Origin: IMCC26077 sp964561165
GTDB lineage: Bacteria; Actinomycetota; Actinomycetes; Nanopelagicales; Nanopelagicaceae
DNA: 64,000 nt
NCBI GenBank assembly: GCA_964561165.1
Contig: CAZLOJ010000002.1
Coordinates: 1 to 64,000, forward strand
Direction: 5' to 3'
Part shown: positions 1 through 8,954 of the stretch, piece by piece
How the letters are laid out: every line of letters begins with the position of its first letter
Position numbering within the stretch: position 1 is the first letter of the stretch
Position numbers and translations under genes: made by a program
Notes under the pieces: model-generated
The model's database searches: none
Told to the model about the DNA's origin: nothing
What the model saw: only the letters and a program-made list of their open reading frames with translations

Positions 1-64
1 TCTGCGGACACACCCCAAAATCTATCGTGAATACTCGAGGCTAGCCGTCTAGGGCCGCTGTTAG

Positions 65-79
65 TACCATTCATATATG
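65..79 (+). promoter_or_regulatory. Leaderless-type -10 before the mutarotase-like gene
   Basis: TACCAT at 65-70 is followed by six bases and the ATG at 77. There is no room for a Shine-Dalgarno sequence downstream of a TAnnnT -10 at this distance, so the transcript should begin at or next to the start codon. The same layout recurs at 16 other starts in this window. Confidence 0.5.
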
Positions 80-994
80 AACGAAATCGTTGAACTCGCC
101 ACTTCGGCTATTGCCATCAAGATTGATCTGACCAGAGGTGGCACCATCACCCACATTGGAAAGTCATTCGATAAAGATGCAAATGTCCTCGCCTGGTATG
201 AATTTGATGACATTGAAGAGCTCCCAATTGAGTACCCTAACGGTGAGAGCGAGCACTATTGGATGTCCCGCTACCGCGGAGGATGGCAACTGCTGACCCC
301 GAGCGCCGATAAAGAATGTGACGTCGGGGGTCGACACCATAGCTTCCATGGCGATAGTTCTATTCTTCCTTGGCGATTGGTGAGTAAAACCTCGAATGCA
401 ATCACGCACGATGTCACAATTTTCGACTCACTACACGTAAATCGAGTTGCACACCTCGAGAGCAATCGTCCAGTTCTAACCGTCACCACCACTATCAAAA
501 ATGTTGGTTCTGTAGTCGAGCCTTTCATCAAAGTAGAACATATTGCGTATCGAGGTTCAGACAATGGGGAGGTCAAAGGCCCAGAGGAAACCGTGTGGAA
601 ATTTCATGATTACGTACAAGAGGGATACTCGGGTGAATTCAAATGGAAAGATATGAATTCACATGGGGTGAATATCCGCAATCGAAATATGGACAAGGAG
701 GCACGCTTGGTCTACATCCTTCGAGATAGCGAGGGATGGATTGAATGGCATAACCCCGACTTTGGTCAGCACACGCGCGCCTCATGGGATCCGAAGGAGT
801 TTCCTCATCTTTGGTACTGGCAAGAAAATGGCGCCGACATCTTTCCGTTTCACAGACGGACGAAAATTACTGCGCTAGAACCAGCGTCGGTACCACCCGG
901 AACACGTTTAGTAGGTGCGGTGGAGCAAAACCGTGCCACATATTTGCAGCCTGGCGAATCGCATACTTTCTCGATTCAGATAGAACTGAAATAG
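77..994 (+). CDS. Galactose mutarotase-like (aldose 1-epimerase superfamily) protein
   Basis: The 305-residue product looks like a beta-sandwich sugar mutarotase of the aldose 1-epimerase superfamily. It has the RYRGGWQLLTP segment near residues 65-75, an HSFHGDSSILPW segment near 88-99 and a C-terminal PGESHTFSIQIEL strand. Such proteins interconvert sugar anomers or bind sugars, but the substrate cannot be read from the sequence. It has no signal peptide or membrane segment. It is transcribed alone, convergent with the small membrane protein that ends 3 bases downstream. The ATG is supported by the -10 hexamer six bases upstream. The superfamily call is moderately sure and an enzymatic role is inferred. 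Confidence 0.6.
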   Translation: MNEIVELATSAIAIKIDLTRGGTITHIGKSFDKDANVLAWYEFDDIEELPIEYPNGESEHYWMSRYRGGWQLLTPSADKECDVGGRHHSFHGDSSILPWRLVSKTSNAITHDVTIFDSLHVNRVAHLESNRPVLTVTTTIKNVGSVVEPFIKVEHIAYRGSDNGEVKGPEETVWKFHDYVQEGYSGEFKWKDMNSHGVNIRNRNMDKEARLVYILRDSEGWIEWHNPDFGQHTRASWDPKEFPHLWYWQENGADIFPFHRRTKITALEPASVPPGTRLVGAVEQNRATYLQPGESHTFSIQIELK

Positions 995-997
995 TTA

Positions 998-1375
998 TTA
1001 GGGAAGTGCCACAAAAAGCGCGGTAGCGAGACCAGCTATCAGAGCGGACTGCACCACAATTGATAGTGCTTTGCGTCGATCAATCTTCTTGCTCTCCGCA
1101 TCGAAGACGCGCTCCATGTCACCAATTTTCCCAAAGTTGAAGGTGCCAGCTAATCCATAAGCCATGCAGAACTTATTGCGAGCCTGGATGAACCCGATAG
1201 CGGAGACAAAAAGAGGGAAGAAAATCCCCCAGCGCGCTGAACGAGTGAGATCATCTGCGGCGAGCAAGGTGTAGCCCGAAATAAGCGCAAAGACCAGGGC
1301 CGCAATACCCACAGCTCGCCTACGCATAATCTCGCGTGCACCGATATTGCATGCTCCTGGCACATATTCGCTCAT
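998..1375 (-). CDS. Small conserved membrane protein with an N-terminal CNIG motif
   Basis: This 125-residue protein has a short N-terminal region containing CNIG (Cys9), two close hydrophobic segments near residues 22-60, a conserved-looking block with FC, YG, G and NFG, and a last hydrophobic segment at the C-terminus. I remember similar uncharacterised proteins in other bacteria but no function. The ATG at 1375 is chosen over an in-frame upstream start (1432) because a strong AAGGAGG lies at 1383-1389, seven bases before it. It is divergent from the GlcD-type gene. The paired Cys residues (CNIG and FC) could bind metal or form a disulfide, which is speculation. Confidence 0.6.
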   Translation of the reverse strand: MSEYVPGACNIGAREIMRRRAVGIAALVFALISGYTLLAADDLTRSARWGIFFPLFVSAIGFIQARNKFCMAYGLAGTFNFGKIGDMERVFDAESKKIDRRKALSIVVQSALIAGLATALFVALP

Positions 1376-1436
1376 CGGACTGCCTCCTTGATGTATGAGG
1401 TAAACACTATGGCAAGCCTCCTGGAGATGCATCCCT

Positions 1437-1451
1437 TAGGCTTACCCCATG
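1437..1451 (+). promoter_or_regulatory. Leaderless-type -10 before the GlcD-type gene
   Basis: TAGGCT at 1437-1442 is six bases before the ATG at 1449. The bases between are TACCCC, with no ribosome binding site. It fits the leaderless pattern of this window. Confidence 0.5.
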
Positions 1452-2873
1452 ACGGATATTGCGACGGAGTACCAGAGGTTTACCTTGACTGATGCGCATA
1501 TCGAGCATCTCAAAGGATTAGCCGGTGGTGGCGTAAATACATCGCAAGCTGCATTGGAGCAGCATGGCCACGACGAATCTGCATGGCCTGCGGTCCTTCC
1601 AGATGCAGTTGTTTACCCTGCGACAACCGAAGAAGTATCTGCGATTCTCAAATACTGCAACAGCCAGGGAATTCCGGTCATCCCGTTCGGAGCCGGAACT
1701 TCACTCGAAGGACACATTCTTGCTTTCTATGGTGGCATCTCGCTGGACCTGACTGGCATGAACAAAATTCTTGAGATCCGTCCTGACGATCTGATGGTCC
1801 GCGTTGAAGCAGGAGTACATCGCGTTGCTCTTAATGAAAAACTTGCACCTCATGGTCTCTTCTTCTCTGTCGATCCAGGAGCAGATGCAACCCTTGGCGG
1901 GATGGCGGCCACTGGTGCCGCAGGCACAACAACTGTGCGGTATGGCTCGATGCGAGATAACGTCCTTGCGCTCACGGCAGTGCTTGCCAATGGCGATGTC
2001 ATTCACGTAGGACGTGGCACTCGTAAATTATCTGCGGGCTACGATCTCACGCGATTGTTAGTTGGCTCTGAAGGAACACTTGCGGTCATCACTGAACTCA
2101 CGCTCAAGCTCTATGGCACTCCAGAAAAAATGGCTTCGGCAATTGCGCGCTTTCCTAATCTCCAAGCGGGAGTTGAGGCAGCTACTGCAATCGTACGATC
2201 GGGAATCGCGATCGCACGATGCGAATTCTTAGACCCTAATTGCATTAAAAATATCAATTCGTATTCCAATTTATCGCTACCCGAGAGCCCAACTCTCTTC
2301 TTTGAATTCCATGGCAGCCCTAAAGGCGTCGAGGAAGATGCACGTTCGACCCAAGAGATCGTCGCTGAATTTGGTGGCACGGAATTCGAATGGACAACTG
2401 ATGAAGGAGCGCGTCGCAAACTGTGGGAAGCGCGCCATCATGTGCACTGGGCGAGCATTGCAGCTCACCCCGGCAAACGAGGAGTGAGCACCGACTCTGT
2501 CGTGCCGCTCTCACTTCTTGGTGAGGCAGTCGGAATGGCCGATTCTTTCCTTGCTGAAAAGGGCTACCCCTACACGGTCTTAGGTCACGTTGCTGATGGA
2601 AACTTTCACACTTTTATCATCACCGATCCAGAGAAGCCAGAGCAGCTCGAGGATATTCGAGAGATTGCGCACGAATTAGCGCTTCGCATCATCGAAATGG
2701 GCGGAACTTGCACTGGCGAACATGGCATCGGCGCGGGAAAGATCGATGCGCTCGTGGAAGAGACTGGGCAGGGTGCGATTGATGTGATGCTTGGTATCAA
2801 GAACTTCTTTGATCCCAACCACATTCTCAATCCAGGAAAGATTCTGCACAACACTGCGCCAAAGTGCTCGTAA
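1449..2873 (+). CDS. FAD-linked 2-hydroxyacid oxidase/dehydrogenase, GlcD / D-lactate dehydrogenase type
   Basis: The 474-residue protein has the two-domain build of the family: a PCMH-type FAD-binding domain (about residues 50-230, with PFGAGTSLEGH and DPGADATLGGMAATGAAGT) and a C-terminal FAD-oxidase domain ending in CTGEHGIGAGK near residue 430. Members oxidise glycolate or D-lactate and pass electrons to a quinone or cytochrome. Full length is normal for the family. No glcE or glcF partner lies beside it, so a stand-alone D-lactate dehydrogenase is as likely as a glycolate oxidase subunit. It is convergent with the PLP enzyme that ends 7 bases downstream. Confidence 0.85.
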   Translation: MTDIATEYQRFTLTDAHIEHLKGLAGGGVNTSQAALEQHGHDESAWPAVLPDAVVYPATTEEVSAILKYCNSQGIPVIPFGAGTSLEGHILAFYGGISLDLTGMNKILEIRPDDLMVRVEAGVHRVALNEKLAPHGLFFSVDPGADATLGGMAATGAAGTTTVRYGSMRDNVLALTAVLANGDVIHVGRGTRKLSAGYDLTRLLVGSEGTLAVITELTLKLYGTPEKMASAIARFPNLQAGVEAATAIVRSGIAIARCEFLDPNCIKNINSYSNLSLPESPTLFFEFHGSPKGVEEDARSTQEIVAEFGGTEFEWTTDEGARRKLWEARHHVHWASIAAHPGKRGVSTDSVVPLSLLGEAVGMADSFLAEKGYPYTVLGHVADGNFHTFIITDPEKPEQLEDIREIAHELALRIIEMGGTCTGEHGIGAGKIDALVEETGQGAIDVMLGIKNFFDPNHILNPGKILHNTAPKCS

Positions 2874-2880
2874 CTACAAT

Positions 2881-4118
2881 CTACGACTGAGATTTTTCGA
2901 GCGCTTGCTCGATATCGCGCCACAAATCCTCAATGTGCTCAATTCCCACCGACATCCTGATGAGATTTTCTGGGACCTCAACTGGTTCATCACCATGGCG
3001 GCGACGGCGCTCCCATAATGATTCCACGCCACCCAAACTTGTTGCATAAGACCAAATCTTCCCCGCGTTACATGCTTTATCTGCAGCGCGCGCTCCCCCT
3101 TTAACTTCAATTGAAATCATGAAGCCAAACCCTGGATAACGCACGCGCTCTACGTGCGGATGGCTGCGAAGTCTCTCAACGAGAATTTGAGCGCTCTTGG
3201 CCGCTTGGGCATATCGGAGTGGGAAGGTGCGCAATCCACGAAGCGCCAACCATGCTTCAAATGGGCCGGCATTTGCACCCGAATCTTTACGATACGAGAG
3301 CAACCTCTCATACAACTCGTCAGATGAAGTTACCGCCGTTCCAAGGACGACATCGCTATGACCAGAGAGCGCCTTCGTGAGTGAATGGACCACTACATCG
3401 GCGCCAAGCACTAAAGGTTGTTGTTGAAGTGGAGTTGCAAATGTATTGTCCATCGCAATAAGTAGCCCACGTGACTTCGCTTCACTAATTAAACGGCTTA
3501 CATCAGCAACATCGAGTAATGGATTAACTGGAGATTCGAAGAAGAGCATTGCGGCGCCATCAAGTGCACGAACAACTGATTCGGTATCTGTGATATCAAC
3601 CCAACGAATAATTAATCGACCATTAGCCTCTAGTTTGCGCAGTTGCACCGAGGTATTCATATATCCCGAACTTGGCGCAACGATGACACCCTTGGGTGGG
3701 AGCAAATCGAAAGTAGCCGAGATTGCGGACATCCCCGAGGAGAAAACTAGAGCTCTACCGGCTTCCAACGCCCCAAGAACTGCCTCAAGATCCTTCCAAG
3801 TGTCATTATCAGAACGACCATAAATGTACTCACCGCCAGCGCGGAAAGTAGTACTAACCGAGATGCCACCAATGATGGCTCCGCCTGGCTCACGTTCTGG
3901 ACGNNNNNNNNNNNNNNNNNNNNNNNNNNNNNNNNNNNNNNNNNNNNNNNNNNNNNNNNNNNNNNNNNNNNNNNNNNNNNNNNNNNNNNNNNNNNNNNNN
4001 NNNTAGTACTAACCGAGATGCCACCAATGATGGCTCCGCCTGGCTCACGTTCTGGACGCCCTTTAAGTACAACCTCTGTCTCAGGATGAAGCTTTTCAGG
4101 TTGGTCGTGGGACGTCAT
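2881..4118 (-). CDS. Cystathionine gamma-synthase/lyase-type PLP enzyme, interrupted only by an assembly gap
   Basis: The protein belongs to the Cys/Met-metabolism PLP family. It has a YGR(S)DN segment near the N-terminus, a FSSGMSAI block, the DNTFATPLQQ motif and the Schiff-base lysine in HSLTKALSGHSD. The C-terminal half ends in the typical SLGGVESL and RMSVGIEHIEDLW blocks. A 100-N gap lies in the N-terminal part. The 55 bases on either side of it are identical, and removing one copy plus the Ns (155 bases) leaves exactly 361 codons with no stop, reading ISVSTTFRAGGEYIYGR across the join. The gene is therefore intact (360 residues). The start at 4118 is supported by a -10 hexamer. Synthase and lyase activity cannot be told apart here. 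Confidence 0.85.
3849..3903. repeat. Left copy of a 55-base sequence duplicated across the gap
   Basis: These 55 bases are identical to 4004-4058 on the other side of the N run. The direct copy abuts the gap on both sides, as expected when two contigs that overlap by one assembler k-mer are scaffolded without being merged. Confidence 0.95.
3904..4003. other. Assembly gap of 100 Ns
   Basis: Exactly 100 N characters, the conventional placeholder for a gap of unknown size. Because the flanking 55 bases are the same on both sides, the true gap is probably negative: the two contig ends overlap and no sequence is missing. Confidence 0.98.
4004..4058. repeat. Right copy of the 55-base sequence duplicated across the gap
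   Basis: Identical to 3849-3903. Reading from the left copy directly into the sequence after the right copy restores an open PLP-enzyme frame. Confidence 0.95.
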
Positions 4119-4130
4119 AGGTGAATCGTA
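4116..4130 (-). promoter_or_regulatory. Leaderless-type -10 before the cystathionine synthase/lyase-type gene
   Basis: On the minus strand TACGAT (4125-4130) is followed by TCACCT and the ATG at 4118. It supports this start over an in-frame ATG 69 bases upstream inside the neighbouring gene. It also suggests that the gene has its own promoter at the end of the longer operon. Confidence 0.45.
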
Positions 4131-4137
4131 CTGGAAC

Positions 4138-5661
4138 TCACCTTCGGTTGATGATGGCAAAAGCGGCATTATGACCAGCGATGCCACTTACACCGCCGCC
4201 GCGAACAGCGCTCGCTCCCCCGATAAAAATATGCGGGTGTGAAGTTTCACTCCCCCAACTACCTTCAGGTAACGAATGTGCGAACGGCATCGTGAGATCT
4301 CCATGAAAGATATTTCCCCGAGGAAGATCAATCTCATCTTCGAGATCTAGCGGACTTTTCACTTCTAAACATGCGCGACCTTGCGCATCATAGGCAAGCA
4401 CCTCTTCGAGTGGCGTCGCTAGGTAAGTATTGATTCCAGCGATGATTCGCTCGGTTGCCTTGGCTGTCGTTAACTGCCGCTCACCATCAAAAAGGGATGC
4501 AGGAGTATGGAATGCAAAGAGGGTGAGGGTATGCAAACCACTACTACCAACAATGGTTGGATCAGTCAGGGAGTGGCAGTACACCTCAGCAGGAATTACC
4601 TGTGGCAACGATCCTGCGCGCGCGAGTTGATATGCCGATTCCAACTGAATCGCACTCTCATCTATGTGGAACGTGCCGGCAAACGCTTGTGCTGGATCAA
4701 ATCCGCTCTTCAATCGGGGCAACTCTTTCAAGAGCATATTCATTTTTATCTGAGATCCATCTCGGCGTTCCTGAGGTACTTCATTTAACAGCCGAGCAAG
4801 CGATTGATCATCAGCACACCAGACGAGATCGCGGCAGGTGTACTTCACTCCATCGTTAGTTGACAGCTCAATCCCACCAGCATCTCCGCTAATGCCTTCT
4901 ATGCGCTGATTGGCGTAAATGGCTACACCCGATACGCGAGCAGCACGCTCCAGCTCAGAGACGAGTGCTCCCATTCCACCTTCAGGAACACGCCACTCTC
5001 CAGTGCCATTTCCAATGACGTGATAGAGAAAGCAAGTATTCGCTTGCAAATCGTCGACTGAGGTGAAGGTGCCCACCAGCGCATCAGTGAGCACAACGCC
5101 ACGGACGATGTCATCTTTAAAGCGCTCGGCAATGGTCCGACCAATAGGCTGTTCGAATACTTCACGCCATAAATTCTCATTTGCGAATTGAGTTTTCCGC
5201 CTATTTTCACTCTGCAAAGGTTGCAATAGGGTCGGTGCGAGATATTTAGCCAAGCCCTCGAGCTCTCCATAAAACTCTCGCCAAGCAATAAATTCAGAAT
5301 CTGTTCCCGTCACGGTGCGGAAGGATTCTTCAGTAGCGCGACCAGGGGCTCGCTCGACTAACAACCCCACGTCACGACCATCTTGCGATACCGGAGTGTA
5401 TGAGGAGACTTTTCTGGAGAGCGTTCGAAAGTTAAGCCCTAGATCTCTCTTGATTTCATCAGGAAAGAGGGAAACCAAATACGAGTAACGCGAAAGTCGA
5501 ACTGGAAAGTCCGCAAATGCTTGGTAGCTAATTGATGCGCCACCTAAACTCGGTCGCGCCTCAACCAGCGCTACCTTTTTACCTGCTTTCGCAAGGTAAG
5601 TCGCAGCTACTAATCCGTTATGACCGCCGCCGACGACGACAACATCAAAATCAGGATTCAT
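4138..5661 (-). CDS. Phytoene desaturase-like (CrtI superfamily) FAD-dependent oxidoreductase
   Basis: The 507-residue protein starts with a dinucleotide-binding fold, VVVVGGGHNGLVAATYLAKAG, at residues 6-26, then GGASIS, as in CrtI-like NAD(P)/FAD-dependent oxidoreductases. Near the C-terminus it has the FAD-contact block IFIGGASAVRGGGVSG. It lies 2 bases after the PatB-type gene, so it is part of the leftward terC-SDR-patB-like operon. Nothing else for carotenoid synthesis is nearby, and many CrtI-like actinobacterial proteins are not carotenoid enzymes, so the substrate is unknown. The fold call is firm. Confidence 0.75.
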   Translation of the reverse strand: MNPDFDVVVVGGGHNGLVAATYLAKAGKKVALVEARPSLGGASISYQAFADFPVRLSRYSYLVSLFPDEIKRDLGLNFRTLSRKVSSYTPVSQDGRDVGLLVERAPGRATEESFRTVTGTDSEFIAWREFYGELEGLAKYLAPTLLQPLQSENRRKTQFANENLWREVFEQPIGRTIAERFKDDIVRGVVLTDALVGTFTSVDDLQANTCFLYHVIGNGTGEWRVPEGGMGALVSELERAARVSGVAIYANQRIEGISGDAGGIELSTNDGVKYTCRDLVWCADDQSLARLLNEVPQERRDGSQIKMNMLLKELPRLKSGFDPAQAFAGTFHIDESAIQLESAYQLARAGSLPQVIPAEVYCHSLTDPTIVGSSGLHTLTLFAFHTPASLFDGERQLTTAKATERIIAGINTYLATPLEEVLAYDAQGRACLEVKSPLDLEDEIDLPRGNIFHGDLTMPFAHSLPEGSWGSETSHPHIFIGGASAVRGGGVSGIAGHNAAFAIINRR

Positions 5662-5663
5662 TA

Positions 5664-6812
5664 CTAAAGCCAGGGAGAGATTCGATCAAGCGCTTCTTCC
5701 AATATCTCATTCGAAGTCGCGAAATTCAATCGGGCGTGATGCTTTCCTCCTGCACCAAATGGAATACCAGAACTCAAGGCTACGCGGGCTTTTTCCAGCA
5801 ACTCGAGCGCTGGATCTTCGCCCAGTTTTGTCTCCGTGAAATCAATCCAAGAGAGATAACTATTCTTCGGATTCGAAAGTTTGACGTTTGGCCACTTCTT
5901 CGCCACAAGCTCATGTAACAAAGTATTGCTTGCCTCCATAGTTGCAATTGCGCTATCTAGCCAATCATCAGCATGCGAAAATGCAGCAACGTGTCCTGCT
6001 GCGCCGATAAGAGAAGCGCGACTGCGTATCCCTTTTACCAACGGTTCCAGTTTTTCGTGAAGTTCTTTATTCTCAGTGAAGAACACGGAGCACTTCAAAC
6101 CAGCGAGATTCCAGGATTTACTCGCTGAAGTGAGCGTGATAACTCGCTCTTTCGCCTCTTCACTAACCGAAGCAAAAGGTGTGAACGTATTCCCTGAATA
6201 CGTAAGGGGTGCATGAATCTCATCACTAAGAATCGTCACGTTGTATTTCTCCGCCAAGGATGCGATTGCTTGCAAGTCAGTTGGGGAAAAAATCAAGCCC
6301 AATGGATTATGCGGATTTGAAATGATGAAGAACTTTGCACCCGCAGCAAATTCTCGCTCGAGCGCAACGAAGTCGATTGCATAACTCACACCATCCTTCA
6401 ACAGGGGTGCTTCAACCATTGTCAGATGAATCTCTTTGGTCCAATTGTAGAAAGCTGGATACACCGGGGGCATTACAACAACGCAATCCCCTGCCGAACC
6501 CAACGCGCGCAAGATTTCAATTGTTGCCACTCCAACATCAGTTGCGATGCGAATCGAATCTGGATTGACGTGCCAATTCCATCTCCGGAGCGCAAAACCT
6601 GCAAAAGCCTCGCCAAGTTCCGGGAATTTTCCAAGATATCCCGTATCTGAGCGACGCATCATGTCCGTAACCGCTTCGATGATGGGCTCTGCAATCGGAT
6701 AGTCCATCTCTGCCACTGGCAGGGGCAGGACATCGCCGTCGTACTCGCGCCACTTAGTGCTCTTTCGCTGACGGAGTTTGCTTAATGCCTCTATAGGTAA
6801 GCTGCCGCTCAT
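5664..6812 (-). CDS. PatB/MalY-type aminotransferase, probable cystathionine beta-lyase (C-S lyase)
   Basis: The 382-residue class I/II PLP enzyme begins with features typical of PatB/MalY C-S lyases: a KW(R)EYDGDVLPLPVAEMDYP block near residues 20-40 and GYLG near 58. It also has ISNPHNPLG near residue 165, SDEIHAPL near 198 and the Schiff-base lysine in TSASKSWNLAGLKCS near residue 230. These enzymes cleave cystathionine or cysteine conjugates to pyruvate, ammonia and a thiol. It is separated from the SDR upstream by 2 bases and from the CrtI-like gene by 2 bases. Together with the cystathionine synthase/lyase-type gene it could form a transsulfuration pair, which is inference. Confidence 0.8.
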   Translation of the reverse strand: MSGSLPIEALSKLRQRKSTKWREYDGDVLPLPVAEMDYPIAEPIIEAVTDMMRRSDTGYLGKFPELGEAFAGFALRRWNWHVNPDSIRIATDVGVATIEILRALGSAGDCVVVMPPVYPAFYNWTKEIHLTMVEAPLLKDGVSYAIDFVALEREFAAGAKFFIISNPHNPLGLIFSPTDLQAIASLAEKYNVTILSDEIHAPLTYSGNTFTPFASVSEEAKERVITLTSASKSWNLAGLKCSVFFTENKELHEKLEPLVKGIRSRASLIGAAGHVAAFSHADDWLDSAIATMEASNTLLHELVAKKWPNVKLSNPKNSYLSWIDFTETKLGEDPALELLEKARVALSSGIPFGAGGKHHARLNFATSNEILEEALDRISPWL

Positions 6813-6814
6813 TG

Positions 6815-7561
6815 TTATTGCACCCGATGCACCTTATGTTGTGCGGCTTGAGCAACGGGCCGAATCGTCATTGAATCAATGTTGAAGTGTTCCGGAAGCA
6901 TGACGCTCCAACGAATAGCTTCGGCGACGTCAGCATCAGTCAAAGGTTTTGCTACTCCCGCGTAAATCTTCGCTGCCTTTTCTCGATCGCCAGAGAAGCG
7001 GGTAAGGGCAAACTCGTCGGTTTTCACCATTCCAGGCGCAATCTCAGTGACACGAATTGGCTGACCGCTTAATTCCAGGCGCAGCGTCCGCGCAAGTGCG
7101 ACTTCACCATGCTTTGCTGCTACGTATGAACCGCCATTTTCGTACGCAACTTGTCCTGCCGTCGACGTAATGATGACGACATGTCCTTTGCCATGTCCAG
7201 TCATGATCGGAACGACTGCCTTGATGCAGCGGACCGAACCTACAACATTTACATCGTAAGTTTTCATCCATAGTTCAGGGTCAGAGTCGATAACGGCGTC
7301 AAAATCGAAAGCCCCACCAGCATTACAGACAAGAACTTCGACGGGTTTGCCCGACAAACGCTCGGTGAGTACTGCCACATCCTGTTGGGATGTCACGTCA
7401 ATCACTAGCGTTTCAATATCGTTGTTCCTAGCCGCTAACTCAGCTAATCGCTCCGGACGCCGAGCAACTGCCACTACATGGAAACCATTTTCGGCAAGGA
7501 GGAGCGCAGTTGCCGCTCCGATTCCACTACTTGCTCCCGTTACTACTGCTATTGGCTTCAT
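6815..7561 (-). CDS. Short-chain dehydrogenase/reductase (SDR)
   Basis: A classical SDR of 248 residues. The cofactor motif VTGASSGIGAATA is at residues 7-19, the NAGGA motif near 80, a catalytic Ser in the ITSTAGQ block near 135, and the YVAAK active site (Tyr and Lys) near 147-151. The NADP-preferring RRP sequence after the second strand suggests NADP(H). The C-terminal IRPVAQAAQHKVHRVQ resembles YdfG-type 3-hydroxy acid dehydrogenases, but the substrate is not certain. It overlaps the terC start by 4 bases and is followed by the PatB-type gene after 2 bases, so the genes are co-transcribed. Confidence 0.8.
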   Translation of the reverse strand: MKPIAVVTGASSGIGAATALLLAENGFHVVAVARRPERLAELAARNNDIETLVIDVTSQQDVAVLTERLSGKPVEVLVCNAGGAFDFDAVIDSDPELWMKTYDVNVVGSVRCIKAVVPIMTGHGKGHVVIITSTAGQVAYENGGSYVAAKHGEVALARTLRLELSGQPIRVTEIAPGMVKTDEFALTRFSGDREKAAKIYAGVAKPLTDADVAEAIRWSVMLPEHFNIDSMTIRPVAQAAQHKVHRVQ

Positions 7562-8466
7562 TCTTTCGCTTTCTTACTCGGTTGAGATTTGGTGAGACTG
7601 ATCAACGTGGTGACAGCCAAAGAGGCGATGATGACGCCAAGACTGACTGCCAGCGATACTTCAGGAATTTTGAAAGAACCAATTTTATGGACACCGATTC
7701 CATGCAGCGCCTCGATGATTAGCTTCACGCCGATGAAGCCCAACACGATTGCTAGCCCCTTGGAGAGGTAAACCAGGCGATTGAGGAAATCTCCGAGTAG
7801 GAAATACAGCTGGCGCAATCCCATAAGTGCGAATGCATTCGCAGTGAAGACTATGTAGGGATCCTTCGTGAGGCCAAAGATCGCTGGAATTGAATCGAGT
7901 GCGAAGAGCAGATCTGTTGTGCCAACTGCTACCAATGCGATTGTGAATGGTGTTGCTCCCTTGGCAGCAAGGGTTTTAATCAAACGAGATTCTTGCCAGT
8001 CATCACTTTCATCTTCATCTTTAGCAAGGTGCCACGCGGTATAGAGCAAGAACGCACCGAAGACGAAGAAGATTGCAACAAAGCGGTGGATTAACGCAGC
8101 GCCTGCAGCGATGAAAATGCCGCGTAAGACAAGCGCAAGGATGATTCCAATAAGCAAGACTAGCTGTGCGCGCTCTTTACTAATTTTGAGGCGTGCGAGA
8201 ATGATGATGAAGACAAATACATTGTCGATGGAGAGCGAATACTCGGTGAGCCAACCGGCAAAGAATTCAGAACGTGCTTGACTGCCTTCCCAAAACCCAA
8301 GGCTCCAACCGAAGATAATTGCGGCGACCACATAGAAAATCGTCCACAGCGCAGCCTCTTTTGTCGATGTTTGTTGATTCCTTCGCTTAATAGCGAGTAG
8401 GAGATCAAAGAGCACAACAGCCGTCAGAGCTCCAATGGTGATGAGCCAAACAGAGCCTGGGGTCAT
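7558..8466 (-). CDS. TerC family integral membrane protein
   Basis: The 302-residue protein has about nine hydrophobic segments. It carries the family's acidic membrane motifs: YSLSIDNVFVFIIIL near residues 76-90 and FALDSIPAIFGLTKDPYIVFTANAFALMGLRQLYF near 188-222. TerC proteins are linked to tellurite resistance, manganese export and metalation of exported proteins. The ATG at 8466 has a GAGGAG Shine-Dalgarno sequence five to ten bases upstream. It is the first gene of a tight cluster with SDR, PatB-type and CrtI-like genes. I saw no yybP-ykoY (Mn) riboswitch in the 73 bases upstream. Confidence 0.85.
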   Translation of the reverse strand: MTPGSVWLITIGALTAVVLFDLLLAIKRRNQQTSTKEAALWTIFYVVAAIIFGWSLGFWEGSQARSEFFAGWLTEYSLSIDNVFVFIIILARLKISKERAQLVLLIGIILALVLRGIFIAAGAALIHRFVAIFFVFGAFLLYTAWHLAKDEDESDDWQESRLIKTLAAKGATPFTIALVAVGTTDLLFALDSIPAIFGLTKDPYIVFTANAFALMGLRQLYFLLGDFLNRLVYLSKGLAIVLGFIGVKLIIEALHGIGVHKIGSFKIPEVSLAVSLGVIIASLAVTTLISLTKSQPSKKAKE

Positions 8467-8539
8467 TGCGATTTCTCCTCATTGACGGGGGTAACTTAGC
8501 CGCAAGCCTAGAGTATGGCCGGAGGAAGGACGGCTAGCG

Positions 8540-8944
8540 CTACTTTTTCTCGAGAACTAATGAAACCGAATTGATGCACCACCGTTGATCAGTAGGCGTT
8601 TGGTATCCCTCGCCGTCAAAAACATGGCCCAAATGCGAGCCACAATTTGCACAGCGGACCTCAGTACGGACCCGGCCTAGCGAATGGTCCGGAATCAACT
8701 CCACGGCAGCTTCATCACCTGGTTGATAAAACGATGGCCAACCGCAACCTGAGTGAAACTTATGCTCACTACGAAAGAGTTCGGCAGCGCACGCTTTGCA
8801 ACGATAAACACCAATACTCTCTTCATCAGTGTATTCGCCGGTAAATGGCGCTTCAGTTGCTGCGCGACGCAAGACATTAAATGAGAGATTATCTACGCGC
8901 TTCTTCAATTCGTCTTCGTTGATTTGATGTGGGTAGTCGCTCAT
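8540..8944 (-). CDS. msrB: Peptide-methionine (R)-S-oxide reductase MsrB
   Basis: MsrB repairs methionine-R-sulfoxide in proteins. The 134-residue form used here has two zinc CxxC pairs (YRCKAC near residue 48 and VRCANCGSHLGHVF near 97), the HSGCGWPSF block and the catalytic Cys in RWCINS near residue 124. An in-frame ATG at 9016 would overlap msrA by 62 bases. The ATG at 8944, 10 bases after the msrA stop, gives the usual MsrB N-terminus. It is co-transcribed with msrA. Confidence 0.93.
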   Translation of the reverse strand: MSDYPHQINEDELKKRVDNLSFNVLRRAATEAPFTGEYTDEESIGVYRCKACAAELFRSEHKFHSGCGWPSFYQPGDEAAVELIPDHSLGRVRTEVRCANCGSHLGHVFDGEGYQTPTDQRWCINSVSLVLEKK

Positions 8945-8954
8945 TGATAACTCA

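Noticed and set aside
3747..4187. A 146-residue minus-strand frame running through the N gap.
   Set aside because: It changes frame inside the gap. After collapse of the duplicated 55 bases the real frame continues into the PLP enzyme; the second half of this reading is out of frame.
8467..8539. Possible yybP-ykoY (Mn) riboswitch before terC.
   Set aside because: The spacer is 73 bases and lacks the conserved GGGGAGUA-type loops; only a GAGGAG ribosome binding site is clear.
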